A DNA stretch of 64,000 bases from Pseudomonas koreensis. GTDB taxonomy: Bacteria; Pseudomonadota; Gammaproteobacteria; Pseudomonadales; Pseudomonadaceae. The position numbers were made by a program, and so were the translations under genes. Under the pieces are notes generated by a model. It saw only the letters and a program-made list of their open reading frames with translations, was not told where the DNA came from and searched no databases. The stretch covers positions 682,001 through 746,000 of the forward strand of contig NZ_JAAQYM010000003.1 of the NCBI RefSeq assembly GCF_012986595.1, given 5' to 3'. Shown here one piece after another: positions 53,821 through 63,435 of the stretch (the stretch's first letter is position 1; each line of letters starts with the position of its first letter).

Positions 53821-53870
53821 AATCGAGCGTTAACGTTGCAGGAGATGTCCATCAGCGTTAACGCTCGATT
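53821..53870. repeat. 15-bp inverted repeat with CGTTAACG cores
   Basis: AATCGAGCGTTAACG (53821-53835) and CGTTAACGCTCGATT (53856-53870) are perfect complements 20 bases apart. Each arm holds the 8-bp palindrome CGTTAACG (the second as CGTTAACG at 53856-53863). It sits 8 bases after the cytochrome c4 stop. Could be a hairpin at the transcript end or a paired protein-binding site for dsbA. Confidence 0.7.
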
Positions 53871-53878
53871 CAGGGCGG

Positions 53879-54490
53879 TTAGTGCAGGCCCTGGATGTAG
53901 CTGGCGACCGCAGCGATGTCTTCGTCGCTCAGGCGCTTGGCGATCGTTTGCATGGTCATGGTGTCGCCGTCGTTGTTGCGGCCGCCTTCTTCCTTGCGGA
54001 AATCGGTCAGTTGCTTGGCAATGTATTGAGCGTGTTGGCCACCCAGATGCGGGAAGCCGGCGGCGGCGTTGCCGGCGCCATTCGGCGAGTGGCAACCGGT
54101 GCAGGCTGGCAGGCCCTTGGCCAGATTACCGCCGCGGAACAAAGCTTCACCGCGAGCGACGATCTTTGGATCGGCTGCGCCGACGCTGCCTTTCTGACTG
54201 GCGAAGTAGGCGGCGATGTCGGCCAGGTCCTGATCGCTCAGGTTGGTCAGCAAGCCGGTCATTTCCAGAACGGTGCGCTTGCCTGACTTGATGTCGTGCA
54301 GTTGCTTGGTCAGGTAGCGTTCACCTTGACCTGCCAGTTTCGGAAAGTTGGGTGCCATGCTGTTCCCGTCCGGGCCATGGCAGGCGCCGCATACGGCAGC
54401 CTTTGCCTGGCCGGCTGCTGCATCCCCTGCAGCATGGGCGATGCCTGAGATTCCCACGGTCAACAGCAGACTCACGATCAATTTGTTCAT
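53879..54490 (-). CDS. Diheme cytochrome c4
   Basis: 203-residue periplasmic cytochrome passing electrons from the bc1 complex to terminal oxidases. Signal peptide (1-20) and two heme-binding CXXCH motifs: C34-GAC-H38 and a second, CTGCH, near residue 125. Two homologous halves, each with a distal methionine candidate. Followed (upstream on the same strand) by a monoheme c5-like gene 32 bases away, together forming a small respiratory operon. Confidence 0.93.
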   Translation of the reverse strand: MNKLIVSLLLTVGISGIAHAAGDAAAGQAKAAVCGACHGPDGNSMAPNFPKLAGQGERYLTKQLHDIKSGKRTVLEMTGLLTNLSDQDLADIAAYFASQKGSVGAADPKIVARGEALFRGGNLAKGLPACTGCHSPNGAGNAAAGFPHLGGQHAQYIAKQLTDFRKEEGGRNNDGDTMTMQTIAKRLSDEDIAAVASYIQGLH

Positions 54491-54522
54491 CAGCTAATCC
54501 AACTACGGCTAAGGGTTAAGAG

Positions 54523-54828
54523 TTATGGACCGGGTTTACTCTCGCTCATCCAAAGGATGATGGCCTGGTAATCCTCGGCACTGCAGTCCATGCACAAACC
54601 ACGCGGCGGCATCGCCTTGAAACCCTGGGTTACGTGTTGCACCAGCGTCTCCATACCTTTCGCCAACCTCGGCGTCCAAGCCTCCTGATCGCCTCTTTCG
54701 GGCGCCATGGGGAGTTGGCCGGAATGACAGGCACCACAAACACGGTTGTACACGGCTTCCGGTTCCTGTGTAGCCTGTGCGCTGTAAAGCGGTATCAGGA
54801 CTCCGGCAGCCAGCAGCCATTTCGTCAT
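54523..54828 (-). CDS. Monoheme cytochrome c5-family protein
   Basis: 101-residue periplasmic cytochrome with a signal peptide (1-19), a heme motif C31-GAC-H35, a distal methionine candidate in KAMPPRG, and the extra cysteine pair CMDC that is characteristic of cytochrome c5. It is first in the operon with cytochrome c4. The promoter lies in the 191 bases shared with the divergent engB. Confidence 0.88.
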   Translation of the reverse strand: MTKWLLAAGVLIPLYSAQATQEPEAVYNRVCGACHSGQLPMAPERGDQEAWTPRLAKGMETLVQHVTQGFKAMPPRGLCMDCSAEDYQAIILWMSESKPGP

Positions 54829-55019
54829 AAAACGACCTTTTCAGGGTTGAGAGCGTTCTGCGTTCTGATGCGCAATCAAGGTCTTTGGCTCTCGTGAACT
54901 TCATCCTTCGCTGGGACAAAGCACACACAAAATCTGCGGCATTATATACTGGCGTCACTGAAACGGAAGCGACACCGCGTTCCGCGCCCAATCCCGGCGC
55001 CGCCCACATCGGAAATCCC

Positions 55020-55664
55020 ATGCAACTCAAGAATCCCATCCTCGGCCTGTGCCAACAGTCCACGTTCATGCTCAGTGCCGCCAAAGTCGATCAATGCCCT
55101 GACGACGAAGGCTTCGAAGTGGCGTTCGCCGGTCGTTCCAACGCCGGTAAATCCAGCGCACTGAACACCCTGACTCACGCCAGCCTGGCGCGCACCTCGA
55201 AAACCCCGGGTCGCACACAGCTGTTGAACTTCTTCAAGCTAGACGATGAACGGCGTCTGGTCGACCTTCCTGGCTACGGTTATGCAAAAGTACCGATCCC
55301 GCTCAAGCAACACTGGCAGCGTCACCTCGAGGCGTACCTCGGTGGCCGGGAGAGTTTGAAGGGTTTGATTCTGATGATGGACATCCGTCATCCAATGACC
55401 GACTTCGACCTGCTGATGCTCGACTGGGCCGTTGCCGCCGGCATGCCGATGCACATTCTGCTGACCAAGGCCGACAAACTGACCTATGGCGCAGCCAAGA
55501 ACACCCTGCTCAAAGTGCAGTCGGAAATCCGCAAGGGTTGGGGCGATCTGGTGACAATCCAGCTGTTCTCGGCGCCAAAGCGCATGGGGCTGGAAGAGGC
55601 CTACACTGTGTTGGCAGGCTGGATGGAACTGGCGGATAAAGGTGCAGAAGCAACAGCTGAGTGA
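55020..55664 (+). CDS. engB: Ribosome biogenesis GTP-binding protein YihA/EngB
   Basis: 214-residue essential GTPase acting in 50S subunit assembly. G1 [10 protein letters not shown]3 DLPGYG and G4 TKAD are intact. The ATG at 55020 starts [16 protein letters not shown] as in relatives; an in-frame start at 54885 would add 45 residues without family match and overlaps the c5 promoter region. In P. aeruginosa, engB and polA flank the small RNA ErsA, and the same arrangement is found here. Confidence 0.95.
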   Translation: MQLKNPILGLCQQSTFMLSAAKVDQCPDDEGFEVAFAGRSNAGKSSALNTLTHASLARTSKTPGRTQLLNFFKLDDERRLVDLPGYGYAKVPIPLKQHWQRHLEAYLGGRESLKGLILMMDIRHPMTDFDLLMLDWAVAAGMPMHILLTKADKLTYGAAKNTLLKVQSEIRKGWGDLVTIQLFSAPKRMGLEEAYTVLAGWMELADKGAEATAE

Positions 55665-55800
55665 GGGATTGTCAAAACTGTCTGCGGTGCTGCCAGGCAA
55701 GGCAAAAGTGCTGGTAAAAAGCGGAGTTTAGGGGACCTGAATGAGCATTTTTAGCTGCGCTTTTAACGCACTCTGGCGGCGCCGCAGCCAGTTTTGAGGC

Positions 55801-55844
55801 AAAAAAAGCCCCGGACTTCATATGGGGAGGGAGAAGTTCCGGGG
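55801..55844 (-). terminator. Intrinsic terminator of ErsA
   Basis: Minus-strand stem CCCCGGAACTTC/GAAGTCCGGGG with one bulged base, a 13-base C-rich loop and a tail CTTTTTTT. Confidence 0.85.
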
Positions 55845-55932
55845 TTTAAGTTCCGAACCGCTAGGGCGGGGTTCAGATATCTGCCAACACTTAACACAAC
55901 ATAGGAGCATTGAAGGGCTTCACCAGCCATTC
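55801..55932 (-). ncRNA. ersA: Predicted small RNA ErsA
   Basis: About 132 bases between engB and polA, where ErsA is encoded in P. aeruginosa (132 bases, AlgU-dependent, Hfq-binding, acts on algC mRNA and outer-membrane protein mRNAs). On the minus strand I see an AlgU-like promoter (GAACTA, 17 bases, TCAGA; 55938-55966), a predicted start near 55932, and an intrinsic terminator: stem CCCCGGA-CTTC type (55833-55844 with 55809-55819) ending in seven T's (55807-55801). A C-rich single-stranded loop TCCCTCCCC lies in the terminator hairpin and could pair with ribosome-binding sites. Identity rests on position, size and promoter, not on alignment. Confidence 0.82.
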
Positions 55933-55937
55933 AGTAT

Positions 55938-55966
55938 CTCTGAGTAGTGAGCGGTCAGATTAGTTC
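55938..55966 (-). promoter_or_regulatory. AlgU (sigma-22)-type promoter of ErsA
   Basis: GAACTA (55966-55961) and TCAGAG (55943-55938) with a 17-base spacer fit the AlgU consensus GAACTT-N16/17-TCTGA with small deviations. It would start the ErsA transcript near 55932, giving the expected RNA length. Confidence 0.7.
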
Positions 55967-56074
55967 AGATTTTTTTCAAAAAGCTTTGGAATAACCCCAA
56001 GCGCGTTTTGAAATAAGGCCGTTTCTGGCGTTTGCCGCGACACCGTGTCGCGGCAAACGGCCGGGCCAGACGCC

Positions 56075-58879
56075 TTAGTGCGCCTCGTCCCAGTTGTTGC
56101 CGACACCGACTTCCACCAGCAACGGCACGTCCAGCTTCGCCGCTTCGCTCATGTGCAGGCGGATTTCCTGGCTCACCTGATCGACCAGATCCTCGCGAAC
56201 CTCCAGTACCAGTTCATCGTGCACCTGCAAGATGACTCTGGCGTCCAGCCCGGACGCTGCCAGCCAGTTATCCACCGCCACCATGGCTTTCTTGATGATG
56301 TCCGCTGCGGTGCCCTGCATCGGCGCGTTGATCGCCGTGCGCTCGGCGGCGGCGCGTTCCTGCGGTTTGTTCGAGTTGATCTCCGGCAGGTACAGGCGTC
56401 GACCGAAGAACGTCTCGACGTAGCCCTGATCGGCGGCCTGTTTGCGAGTGCGCTCCATGTATTCGCGCACGCCCGGGTAGCGGGCGAAATAGGTGTCGAT
56501 GTAGGCCTTGGCGGTCTTGGTGTCGACGCCGATGTCCTTGCCGAGCTTCTGTGCGCCCATGCCGTAGATCAGACCGAAGTTGATCGCCTTGGCGCCGCGG
56601 CGCTGGTCGGAGGTCACTTCGTTGAGTTCGACCCGGAACACTTCGGCGGCGGTGGCGGTGTGCACGTCCAGGTTGTTGCGGAAGGCGTTCATCAGGCCTT
56701 CGTCCTTGGACAGGTGAGCCATGATCCGCAGTTCGATCTGCGAATAGTCCGCCGCCAGCAGTTTGTAACCTTTTGGCGCGACGAAGGCCTGACGGATACG
56801 CCGGCCTTCAGCGGTACGCACCGGAATGTTCTGCAGGTTCGGATCGCTGGAAGACAAGCGCCCGGTGGATGCCACGGCCTGGTGGTACGAGGTGTGGATG
56901 CGCCCGGTGCGCGGGTTGATCTGCTCCGGCAGCCGATCGGTGTAGGTGCTCTTCAGCTTGCTCATGGAACGGTGTTCCATCAGCACTTTCGGCAGACGAT
57001 GATCGTCCTCGGCGAGTTTCGCCAGCACCTCCTCAGCGGTCGATGGCTGGCCCTTGGCGGTTTTCTTCAGCACCGGCAGGCCGAGCTTTTCGTAGAGGAT
57101 CACGCCCAACTGCTTCGGCGAGCCGAGGTTGAATTCCTCCCCGGCGATCTCGAACGCTTCGCGCTCCAGCGCGACCATTTTGTTGCCCAGTTCAATGCTC
57201 TGGATGCCGAGCAGTTCGGCATCGACGAACGCCCCTTGGCGCTCGATGCGCGCCAGCACCGGCACCAGCGGGATCTCGATGTTGGTCAGCACGCTGGCCA
57301 GGCTCGGGATCGCGCTGAGTTTTTCGAACAGGGTCTGGTGCAGGCGCAAGGTGATGTCGGCATCTTCGGCGGCGTACGGGCCGGCCTGTTCCAGGGCGAT
57401 CTGGTCGAAGGTCAGTTGCTTGGCGCCTTTGCCGGCGATGTCCTGGAAGCTCACAGTGGTGTGGTCCAGGTACTTCTGCGCAAGGCTGTCCATGTCGTGG
57501 CGGGTGGCGGTGGAGTTGAGCACGTAGGACTCAAGCATCGTGTCGAAGGCGATGCCGCGCACGTTGATGCCCTGGCTCTGATCGCCGCCGATGGCGCAGT
57601 TGGCCAGGATGTTCATGTCGAACTTGGCGTGCTGGCCGACCTTGAGTTTGTTCGGGTCTTCGAGAATCGGCTTCAGCGCGCGCAGCACGGTGTCGCGATC
57701 CAGTTGCTCCGGCACGCCGATGTAGGAGTGGGTCAGCGGGATGTACGCCGCTTCGTTGGCCTGCACCGCGAACGACAGGCCGACCAGTTGCGCCTGTTGC
57801 GCGTCGATGCCGGTGGTTTCAGTGTCGAAGGCGAACAGCTTGGCGTTGTTGAGTTTTTCCAGCCAGACGTCGAAGCGCGCCTGATCGAGGATGGTTTCGT
57901 ACGCGGCTTCAGCCGGTGCTGCAGGGGCTTCTTCTGCTGGCGCGCTGAACAGATCGCCGGCCGGCGCAGGCTCGGCGGCCGCGCTCAGTTCCTGGCGCTT
58001 GGCGTCGCGATCCAGATCATTCAGCCAGCTCTTGAATTCCAGCAGGGTGTAGAGCTCGTAGAGTTTGGCCGGGTCTTCCTGGCCCATCTGCAGGTCGTCG
58101 AGGCCGATGTCCAGCGGCACGTCGATCTTGATCGTTGCCAGCTGATAGGAGAGGAACGCCATCTCCTTGTGCTCTTCGAGCTTGGCCGGCAGGGTCTTGG
58201 CGCCGCGAATCGGCAGGGTCGGGACGATGTCGAGATTCGCGTAAAGCTCGTTGAGGCCACCGTTGACCCCCACCAGCAGGCCGGATGCGGTCTTCGGGCC
58301 GATGCCGGGAACACCCGGAATGTTGTCGGAAGAATCGCCCATCAGCGCCAGATAATCGATGATCTGCTCGGGAGCGACGCCGAATTTCTCCTTCACGCCC
58401 TCCACGTCCATCGAGCTACCGGACATGGTATTGACCAAGGTAATGTGGCCGTCGACCAGTTGCGCCATGTCCTTGTCGCCGGTGGAGATGATCACCGGGC
58501 GATCCGCCGCCGCGCTGCTGCGCGCCAGGGTGCCGATCACGTCGTCAGCCTCGACGCCTTCCACGCACAGCAGCGGGAAACCGAGGGCGATCACGCTCTG
58601 GTGCAGCGGCTCGATCTGCACGCGCATGTCGTCGGGCATGCTCGGGCGGTTGGCTTTGTATTCGGCGTACATCTCATCGCGAAACGTCCCGCCCTTGGCG
58701 TCGAAGACCACGGCGAACGGGCTGTCCGGGTACTGCTTGCGCAGACTCTTGAGCATGTTCAGCACCCCTTTGACCGCGCCGGTCGGCAGGCCTTTGGAGG
58801 TGGTCAGCGGTGGCAGTGCGTGGAAAGCGCGGTACAGGTAAGACGAACCGTCCACCAGGACGAGGGGGGCTTGGCTCAT
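56075..58879 (-). CDS. polA: DNA polymerase I
   Basis: 934-residue repair and Okazaki-fragment polymerase. Domains in order: 5' nuclease (1-290), 3'-5' exonuclease (about 330-520, with FDTETTG, HAKFDMN and a YAAEDAD tail, so proofreading residues are kept), and polymerase (about 540-934) with motif A DYSQIELR, motif [15 protein letters not shown] and motif C QVHDELV. The ATG at 58879 gives the family start [19 protein letters not shown]; a TTG at 58891 is in frame but less likely. Divergent from the DUF2782 gene. Confidence 0.97.
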   Translation of the reverse strand: MSQAPLVLVDGSSYLYRAFHALPPLTTSKGLPTGAVKGVLNMLKSLRKQYPDSPFAVVFDAKGGTFRDEMYAEYKANRPSMPDDMRVQIEPLHQSVIALGFPLLCVEGVEADDVIGTLARSSAAADRPVIISTGDKDMAQLVDGHITLVNTMSGSSMDVEGVKEKFGVAPEQIIDYLALMGDSSDNIPGVPGIGPKTASGLLVGVNGGLNELYANLDIVPTLPIRGAKTLPAKLEEHKEMAFLSYQLATIKIDVPLDIGLDDLQMGQEDPAKLYELYTLLEFKSWLNDLDRDAKRQELSAAAEPAPAGDLFSAPAEEAPAAPAEAAYETILDQARFDVWLEKLNNAKLFAFDTETTGIDAQQAQLVGLSFAVQANEAAYIPLTHSYIGVPEQLDRDTVLRALKPILEDPNKLKVGQHAKFDMNILANCAIGGDQSQGINVRGIAFDTMLESYVLNSTATRHDMDSLAQKYLDHTTVSFQDIAGKGAKQLTFDQIALEQAGPYAAEDADITLRLHQTLFEKLSAIPSLASVLTNIEIPLVPVLARIERQGAFVDAELLGIQSIELGNKMVALEREAFEIAGEEFNLGSPKQLGVILYEKLGLPVLKKTAKGQPSTAEEVLAKLAEDDHRLPKVLMEHRSMSKLKSTYTDRLPEQINPRTGRIHTSYHQAVASTGRLSSSDPNLQNIPVRTAEGRRIRQAFVAPKGYKLLAADYSQIELRIMAHLSKDEGLMNAFRNNLDVHTATAAEVFRVELNEVTSDQRRGAKAINFGLIYGMGAQKLGKDIGVDTKTAKAYIDTYFARYPGVREYMERTRKQAADQGYVETFFGRRLYLPEINSNKPQERAAAERTAINAPMQGTAADIIKKAMVAVDNWLAASGLDARVILQVHDELVLEVREDLVDQVSQEIRLHMSEAAKLDVPLLVEVGVGNNWDEAH

Positions 58880-58953
58880 GAGCAGAATCAACCTTTTCGG
58901 CGGGCCCGGCGCTAGAATAGCGGGACCGTTGACGACAAAGGGACAAGGTTATC

Positions 58954-59250
58954 ATGCGTACGCTAAATCGCTTGCTGCTGGTCAGTTTGATTGCTGCCTC
59001 ACCCTTGGCCGCGATGGCGGCGGATGATGCACCGTCAAAGGAGCCGGAAGTTACCATTAACACGCACACCGAAGGCGACAAGGTCATTCAGGAATACAGC
59101 CGCAGTGGCTTCGTTTATGCGATCAAGGTCACGCCCAAGGGCGGTAAACCGTATTTCCTGGTGCGCGCCGATGGTTCGGACGCGAACTACATCCGCTCCG
59201 ACCAGCCGGATATGCTGATTCCGTCGTGGGAAATCTTTACCTGGAAGTAA
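58954..59250 (+). CDS. DUF2782 exported protein
   Basis: 98 residues with a signal peptide (cleaved near AAMAA) and a small beta-rich domain with YSRSGFVYAIKVTPKGG and PYFLVRADG, typical of DUF2782. Function unknown; found next to polA and thrB in many Pseudomonas. A hairpin (59269-59290) separates it from thrB. Confidence 0.85.
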   Translation: MRTLNRLLLVSLIAASPLAAMAADDAPSKEPEVTINTHTEGDKVIQEYSRSGFVYAIKVTPKGGKPYFLVRADGSDANYIRSDQPDMLIPSWEIFTWK

Positions 59251-59268
59251 GTTTCCCGACTTTTAATC

Positions 59269-59290
59269 GGCGCCGCTCGACAGCGGCGCC
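59269..59290. terminator. GC-rich hairpin between the DUF2782 gene and thrB
   Basis: GGCGCCGCT and AGCGGCGCC form a perfect 9-bp stem with a 4-base loop; a T run (TTTTT) comes 12 bases later, so it is a weak intrinsic terminator at best or a leader structure of thrB. Confidence 0.5.
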
Positions 59291-59311
59291 CGAACTGAGC
59301 AGTTTTTAACC

Positions 59312-60265
59312 ATGTCTGTGTTCACCCCCCTGGCTCGGCCCGAGCTGGAAACCTTTCTCGCCCCTTATGGGCTCGGCCGTCTGCTTGATTTCCAGGGGAT
59401 CGCCGCCGGCAGCGAAAACACCAATTTCTTTATCAGCCTGGAGCAGGGCGAATTCGTCCTGACCCTGGTCGAGCGCGGCCCGGTGCAGGAGATGCCGTTC
59501 TTCATCGACCTGCTCGATGTCCTGCACGAGGCCGATCTGCCGGTGCCTTACGCACTGCGCACCACCGACGGCGTGGCGTTGCGTGAGCTGAAGGGCAAAC
59601 CGGCGCTGCTGCAACCGCGTCTGGCGGGCAAGCACATCAAAGTTGCCAACGCGCAACATTGCGCGCAGGTCGGCGAGTTGCAGGCGCATCTGCACCTGGC
59701 GACCCAGGGCGAGCGCATGATCAAGCGCAAGACCGATCGCGGCCTGGACTGGATGCTGGAGGAGGGCAGCGAGTTTCTCTCGCACCTGAGCGATGCGCCG
59801 CGTGCGCTGCTGCACAAGGCGCTGGAGGAAATCACCGAGCGCAAAGAGAAGATCCTCGCACTGCCTCGGGCCAACATCCACGCCGACCTGTTTCGCGATA
59901 ACGCGATGTTCGAAGGCACGCACCTGACCGGCCTGATCGACTTCTACAACGCCTGTTCGGGGCCGATGCTCTACGACGTGGCGATTGCCTTGAATGACTG
60001 GTGTTCGGACGAGGACGGTTTGATCGATGGCCCGCGTGCCCGTGCGTTTCTCGGTGCCTATGCGGCGCTGCGGCCGTTTACGGCTGCCGAAGCGGAGCTA
60101 TGGCCGACGATGCTGCGGGTGGCGTGTGTGCGGTTCTGGCTGTCGCGGTTGATCGCAGCGGAGCAGTTTGCCGGGCAGGACGTGCTGATTCACGATCCGC
60201 AGGAGTTCGAGCAGCGGTTGGCGCAGCGGCAGCAGGTCAGTACACCGTTACCGTTCGCCCTCTAA
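59312..60265 (+). CDS. thrB: Homoserine kinase (aminoglycoside-phosphotransferase fold)
   Basis: Phosphorylates homoserine for threonine synthesis. The 317-residue protein is the APH-fold type II enzyme used by Pseudomonas rather than the GHMP-type ThrB of E. coli. It has the N-terminal GSENTNFFISL nucleotide loop, the catalytic loop NIHADLFRDN (H-x-D-x4-N) and the metal-binding LIDFYNA. Start MSVFTPLARPELETFL. A REPIN begins 4 bases after the stop. Confidence 0.93.
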   Translation: MSVFTPLARPELETFLAPYGLGRLLDFQGIAAGSENTNFFISLEQGEFVLTLVERGPVQEMPFFIDLLDVLHEADLPVPYALRTTDGVALRELKGKPALLQPRLAGKHIKVANAQHCAQVGELQAHLHLATQGERMIKRKTDRGLDWMLEEGSEFLSHLSDAPRALLHKALEEITERKEKILALPRANIHADLFRDNAMFEGTHLTGLIDFYNACSGPMLYDVAIALNDWCSDEDGLIDGPRARAFLGAYAALRPFTAAEAELWPTMLRVACVRFWLSRLIAAEQFAGQDVLIHDPQEFEQRLAQRQQVSTPLPFAL

Positions 60266-60269
60266 GATC

Positions 60270-60354
60270 AAAAGATCGCAGCCTTCGGCAGCTCCTACAC
60301 AGGTATCGTGGCGAACCCGGAACCTGTAGGAGCTGCCGAAGGCTGCGATCTTTT
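60270..60354. repeat. REPIN, GATCGCAGCC class, between converging genes
   Basis: Perfect 30-bp arms (60270-60299, 60325-60354), variant AAAAGATCGCAGCCTTCGGC, with a 25-base centre. Placed between thrB and the convergent znuA with T-tracts on both strands, so likely a shared terminator. Confidence 0.88.
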
Positions 60355-60362
60355 TCTATGGG

Positions 60363-61292
60363 TTACAGCGACTCCAGGCATCCCGCCAAATCGTTACCCA
60401 ACTTCTCCAGCACTTGCTCATAGCCCTGAGCCGTCGCCGGGGTGTATCCGCCCAGCGCATCCAGCTCCGCCAGTTTCACCGGCAGGCCAGCCACCAACGT
60501 TTCGGCCAGACGCGGACGCAGCGGCGGCTCGCTGAACACACAGGTCTTGCCCACTTCCTGCAGGCGTTTGCGCATCGCCGCGACGTGCTGGGCGCCCGGC
60601 TGCACTTCGGCGGCCACGCTGAACACGCCCGTGTGTTTCAAGCCGTAAGCTTCCTCGAAATAATCGAAGGCTTCGTGGAACACGAAGTACGGCTTGCCTT
60701 CAACACTGGCCAGACGCTTCTTCAAACGCGCATCCAGCGCATCGAGGCGTCCGTCGAAAGCCTTGGCGTTGCTCTGATAGCGCTCGGCGTTGGCCGGATC
60801 TACTGCACTCAGGTCGGCGGCCATTTTGTCGGCAATCACCCGCGCGTTGACCGGCGATAACCACAAATGCGCGTCCAGGGTGCCCGGGCGGTGATCGTGA
60901 TCATGCTCGTCGGCGTCTTCGGCGTGGGAGTGGCTGTCTTCGGCAAAGCGGCGCAGTTTCATGCCCGGCAGATCCTGCACGGCCACGCTCGGCAGGGTCC
61001 GGCCGTTCAATACGCGGGGCAGGAACCCTTCCATGTCCGGGCCGATCCAGTACAGCAGGTCCACCGATTGCACCTTGCGCACATCAGACGGGCGCAGCGC
61101 GTAGTTATGCGGCGAGGCGCCCGGCGGCAACAGCACTTCGGGAATGGCCACGCCGTCCTGCACGGCGGCGGCAATCAACTGCAACGGTTTGATGCTGGTG
61201 AGGACCTTGACTTCGGCCTTGGCCGAACCGATCAGCAGAAAACTGGCGACAAACGCCACAAAAACAGAAAAAAGTCGGGACACGATGACCAC
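60363..61292 (-). CDS. znuA: Zinc ABC transporter substrate-binding protein ZnuA
   Basis: 309-residue periplasmic zinc-binding protein delivering Zn2+ to ZnuBC. Signal peptide (about 1-26), cluster A-I fold with histidine ligands in [20 protein letters not shown] and VFHEAFDYF, and a His/Asp-rich loop (about 118-134, [17 protein letters not shown]) typical of ZnuA. The start is probably GTG, either at 61292 or at 61283. Divergent from zur across a short region with a candidate Zur box. Confidence 0.93.
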   Translation of the reverse strand: MVIVSRLFSVFVAFVASFLLIGSAKAEVKVLTSIKPLQLIAAAVQDGVAIPEVLLPPGASPHNYALRPSDVRKVQSVDLLYWIGPDMEGFLPRVLNGRTLPSVAVQDLPGMKLRRFAEDSHSHAEDADEHDHDHRPGTLDAHLWLSPVNARVIADKMAADLSAVDPANAERYQSNAKAFDGRLDALDARLKKRLASVEGKPYFVFHEAFDYFEEAYGLKHTGVFSVAAEVQPGAQHVAAMRKRLQEVGKTCVFSEPPLRPRLAETLVAGLPVKLAELDALGGYTPATAQGYEQVLEKLGNDLAGCLESL

Positions 61293-61310
61293 TCAAGGAG
61301 GCGAGAACGG

Positions 61311-61323
61311 GTAACATAATAAC
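61311..61323. promoter_or_regulatory. Candidate Zur operator
   Basis: GTAACATAATAAC in the 57-base znuA-zur gap resembles the gammaproteobacterial Zur box (GTTATA-type half-sites; the right half ATAAC is perfect). Binding of zinc-loaded Zur here would repress both znuA and zur-znuC-znuB. Confidence 0.6.
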
Positions 61324-61349
61324 GTCTCTATCAAAACTCGTCGCCGCCC

Positions 61350-61831
61350 ATGCCTATTACACCGATTGCCAGCCGTCCCCACGACCACTCTCATTGCGTG
61401 CACAGCGCACTGACCGAGGCCGATGCCTTGTGCGCCCAGAAAGGTCTGCGCCTGACTGCATTGCGCCGGCGCGTGCTGGAACTGGTGTGGCAGAGCCACA
61501 AGCCGCTGGGCGCCTACGACATTCTCGCGGTGCTGAGCGAGCAGGACGGCCGCCGCGCCGCGCCGCCGACCGTGTACCGCGCGCTGGATTTTCTGCTGGA
61601 AAACGGCCTGGTGCACCGCATCTCGTCGCTCAACGCCTTCGTCGGTTGCGTGCATCCCGAGCATGCGCATCAAGGTCAGTTCCTGATCTGCCGCGACTGC
61701 CACGCTGCCATCGAGCTGGAACAGAAAGCCATCAGCGACGCGATCATCAACAGCGCCAAGGACGTCGGTTTCATCGTCGAAGCGCAGACCGTCGAAGTGG
61801 TCGGCTTGTGCGCCGGTTGCCAGGGGGCCTG

Positions 61832-61832
<1 letters not shown>
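61350..61832 (+). CDS. zur: Zinc uptake regulator Zur (Np20)
   Basis: 160-residue Fur-family repressor. Winged-helix DNA-binding domain (about 25-95, with [23 protein letters not shown] and [17 protein letters not shown]), and zinc sites including HPEHAHQG and the paired cysteines CRDC and CAGC of the structural site. It represses zinc uptake when zinc is replete. First gene of zur-znuC-znuB; its stop codon overlaps the znuC start (TGATG). Confidence 0.94.
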
Positions 61833-62609
<777 letters not shown>

Positions 62610-62617
<8 letters not shown>

Positions 62618-63398
62618 TTTTCTGTTGTATGCCCTGCTTGCAGGTCTGGCACTGGCGGTGGTTGCCGGGCCGTTAGGCTCGTTCGTGGTCTGGCGGCGTA
62701 TGGCTTATTTCGGCGACACCCTGTCGCACGCCGCGCTGCTGGGCGTGGCGCTGGGCTTTCTGCTGGATGTCAGCCCGACCGTTGCGGTCACGGTTGGCTG
62801 CCTGCTGCTGGCGGTGCTGCTGGTGACCTTGCAACAGCGCCAGCCGCTGGCCTCCGACACGCTGTTGGGGATTCTTGCGCCGAGCACGCTCTCTCTTGGC
62901 CTGGTGGTACTAAGCTTCATGCATGAAGTGCGGATCGACCTGATGGCCTATCTGTTTGGCGACCTGCTGGCGATCAGCCCGACCGATCTGGCCTGGATCC
63001 TCGGCGGCAGCGCGGCGGTCCTGGTGTTGCTGGTGACGCTGTGGCGACCGCTGCTGGCGATCACCGTGCATGAAGAGTTGGCCAGGGTCGAAGGCCTGCC
63101 GGTGGCGGGCCTGCGCATGGCGCTGATGCTGTTGATCGCGGTGGTGATCGCGGTGGCGATGAAAATCGTCGGGGTGTTGCTGATTACCTCGCTGCTGATT
63201 ATCCCGGCGGCTGCGGCACAGCGTCACGCCCGCTCGCCGGAGCAGATGGCCCTGGGCGCGAGCCTGCTGGGCATGCTCGCGGTGTGTGGCGGGCTGGCGC
63301 TGTCATGGTTCAAAGACACCCCGGCGGGGCCGTCAATCGTGGTAACGGCGGCCGCACTGTTTCTGCTGAGTTTTGTTCTGCCCCGTCGAGGGGTGTAG
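62610..63398 (+). CDS. znuB: Zinc ABC transporter permease ZnuB
   Basis: 262-residue ABC-3 family permease with seven to eight hydrophobic segments; conserved [21 protein letters not shown] and [17 protein letters not shown]. It forms the channel of ZnuABC. The ATG at 62610 overlaps the end of znuC by eight bases; an in-frame start at 62571 lies deeper inside znuC and is less likely. Confidence 0.94.
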
Positions 63399-63435
63399 AC
63401 TTGCTCGCTTTTTGCGCAATTAGAGAGTCGCAGGA

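Noticed and set aside
53682..53852. 56-codon frame ending just before dsbA
   Set aside because: It reads through the terminator hairpin and the inverted repeat, has no ribosome-binding site, and its stop codon only coincides with the dsbA Shine-Dalgarno site.
56045..58915. 956-codon plus-strand frame opposite polA
   Set aside because: Antisense shadow of polA, made possible by high GC at third positions. It has no domain pattern and no ribosome-binding site.
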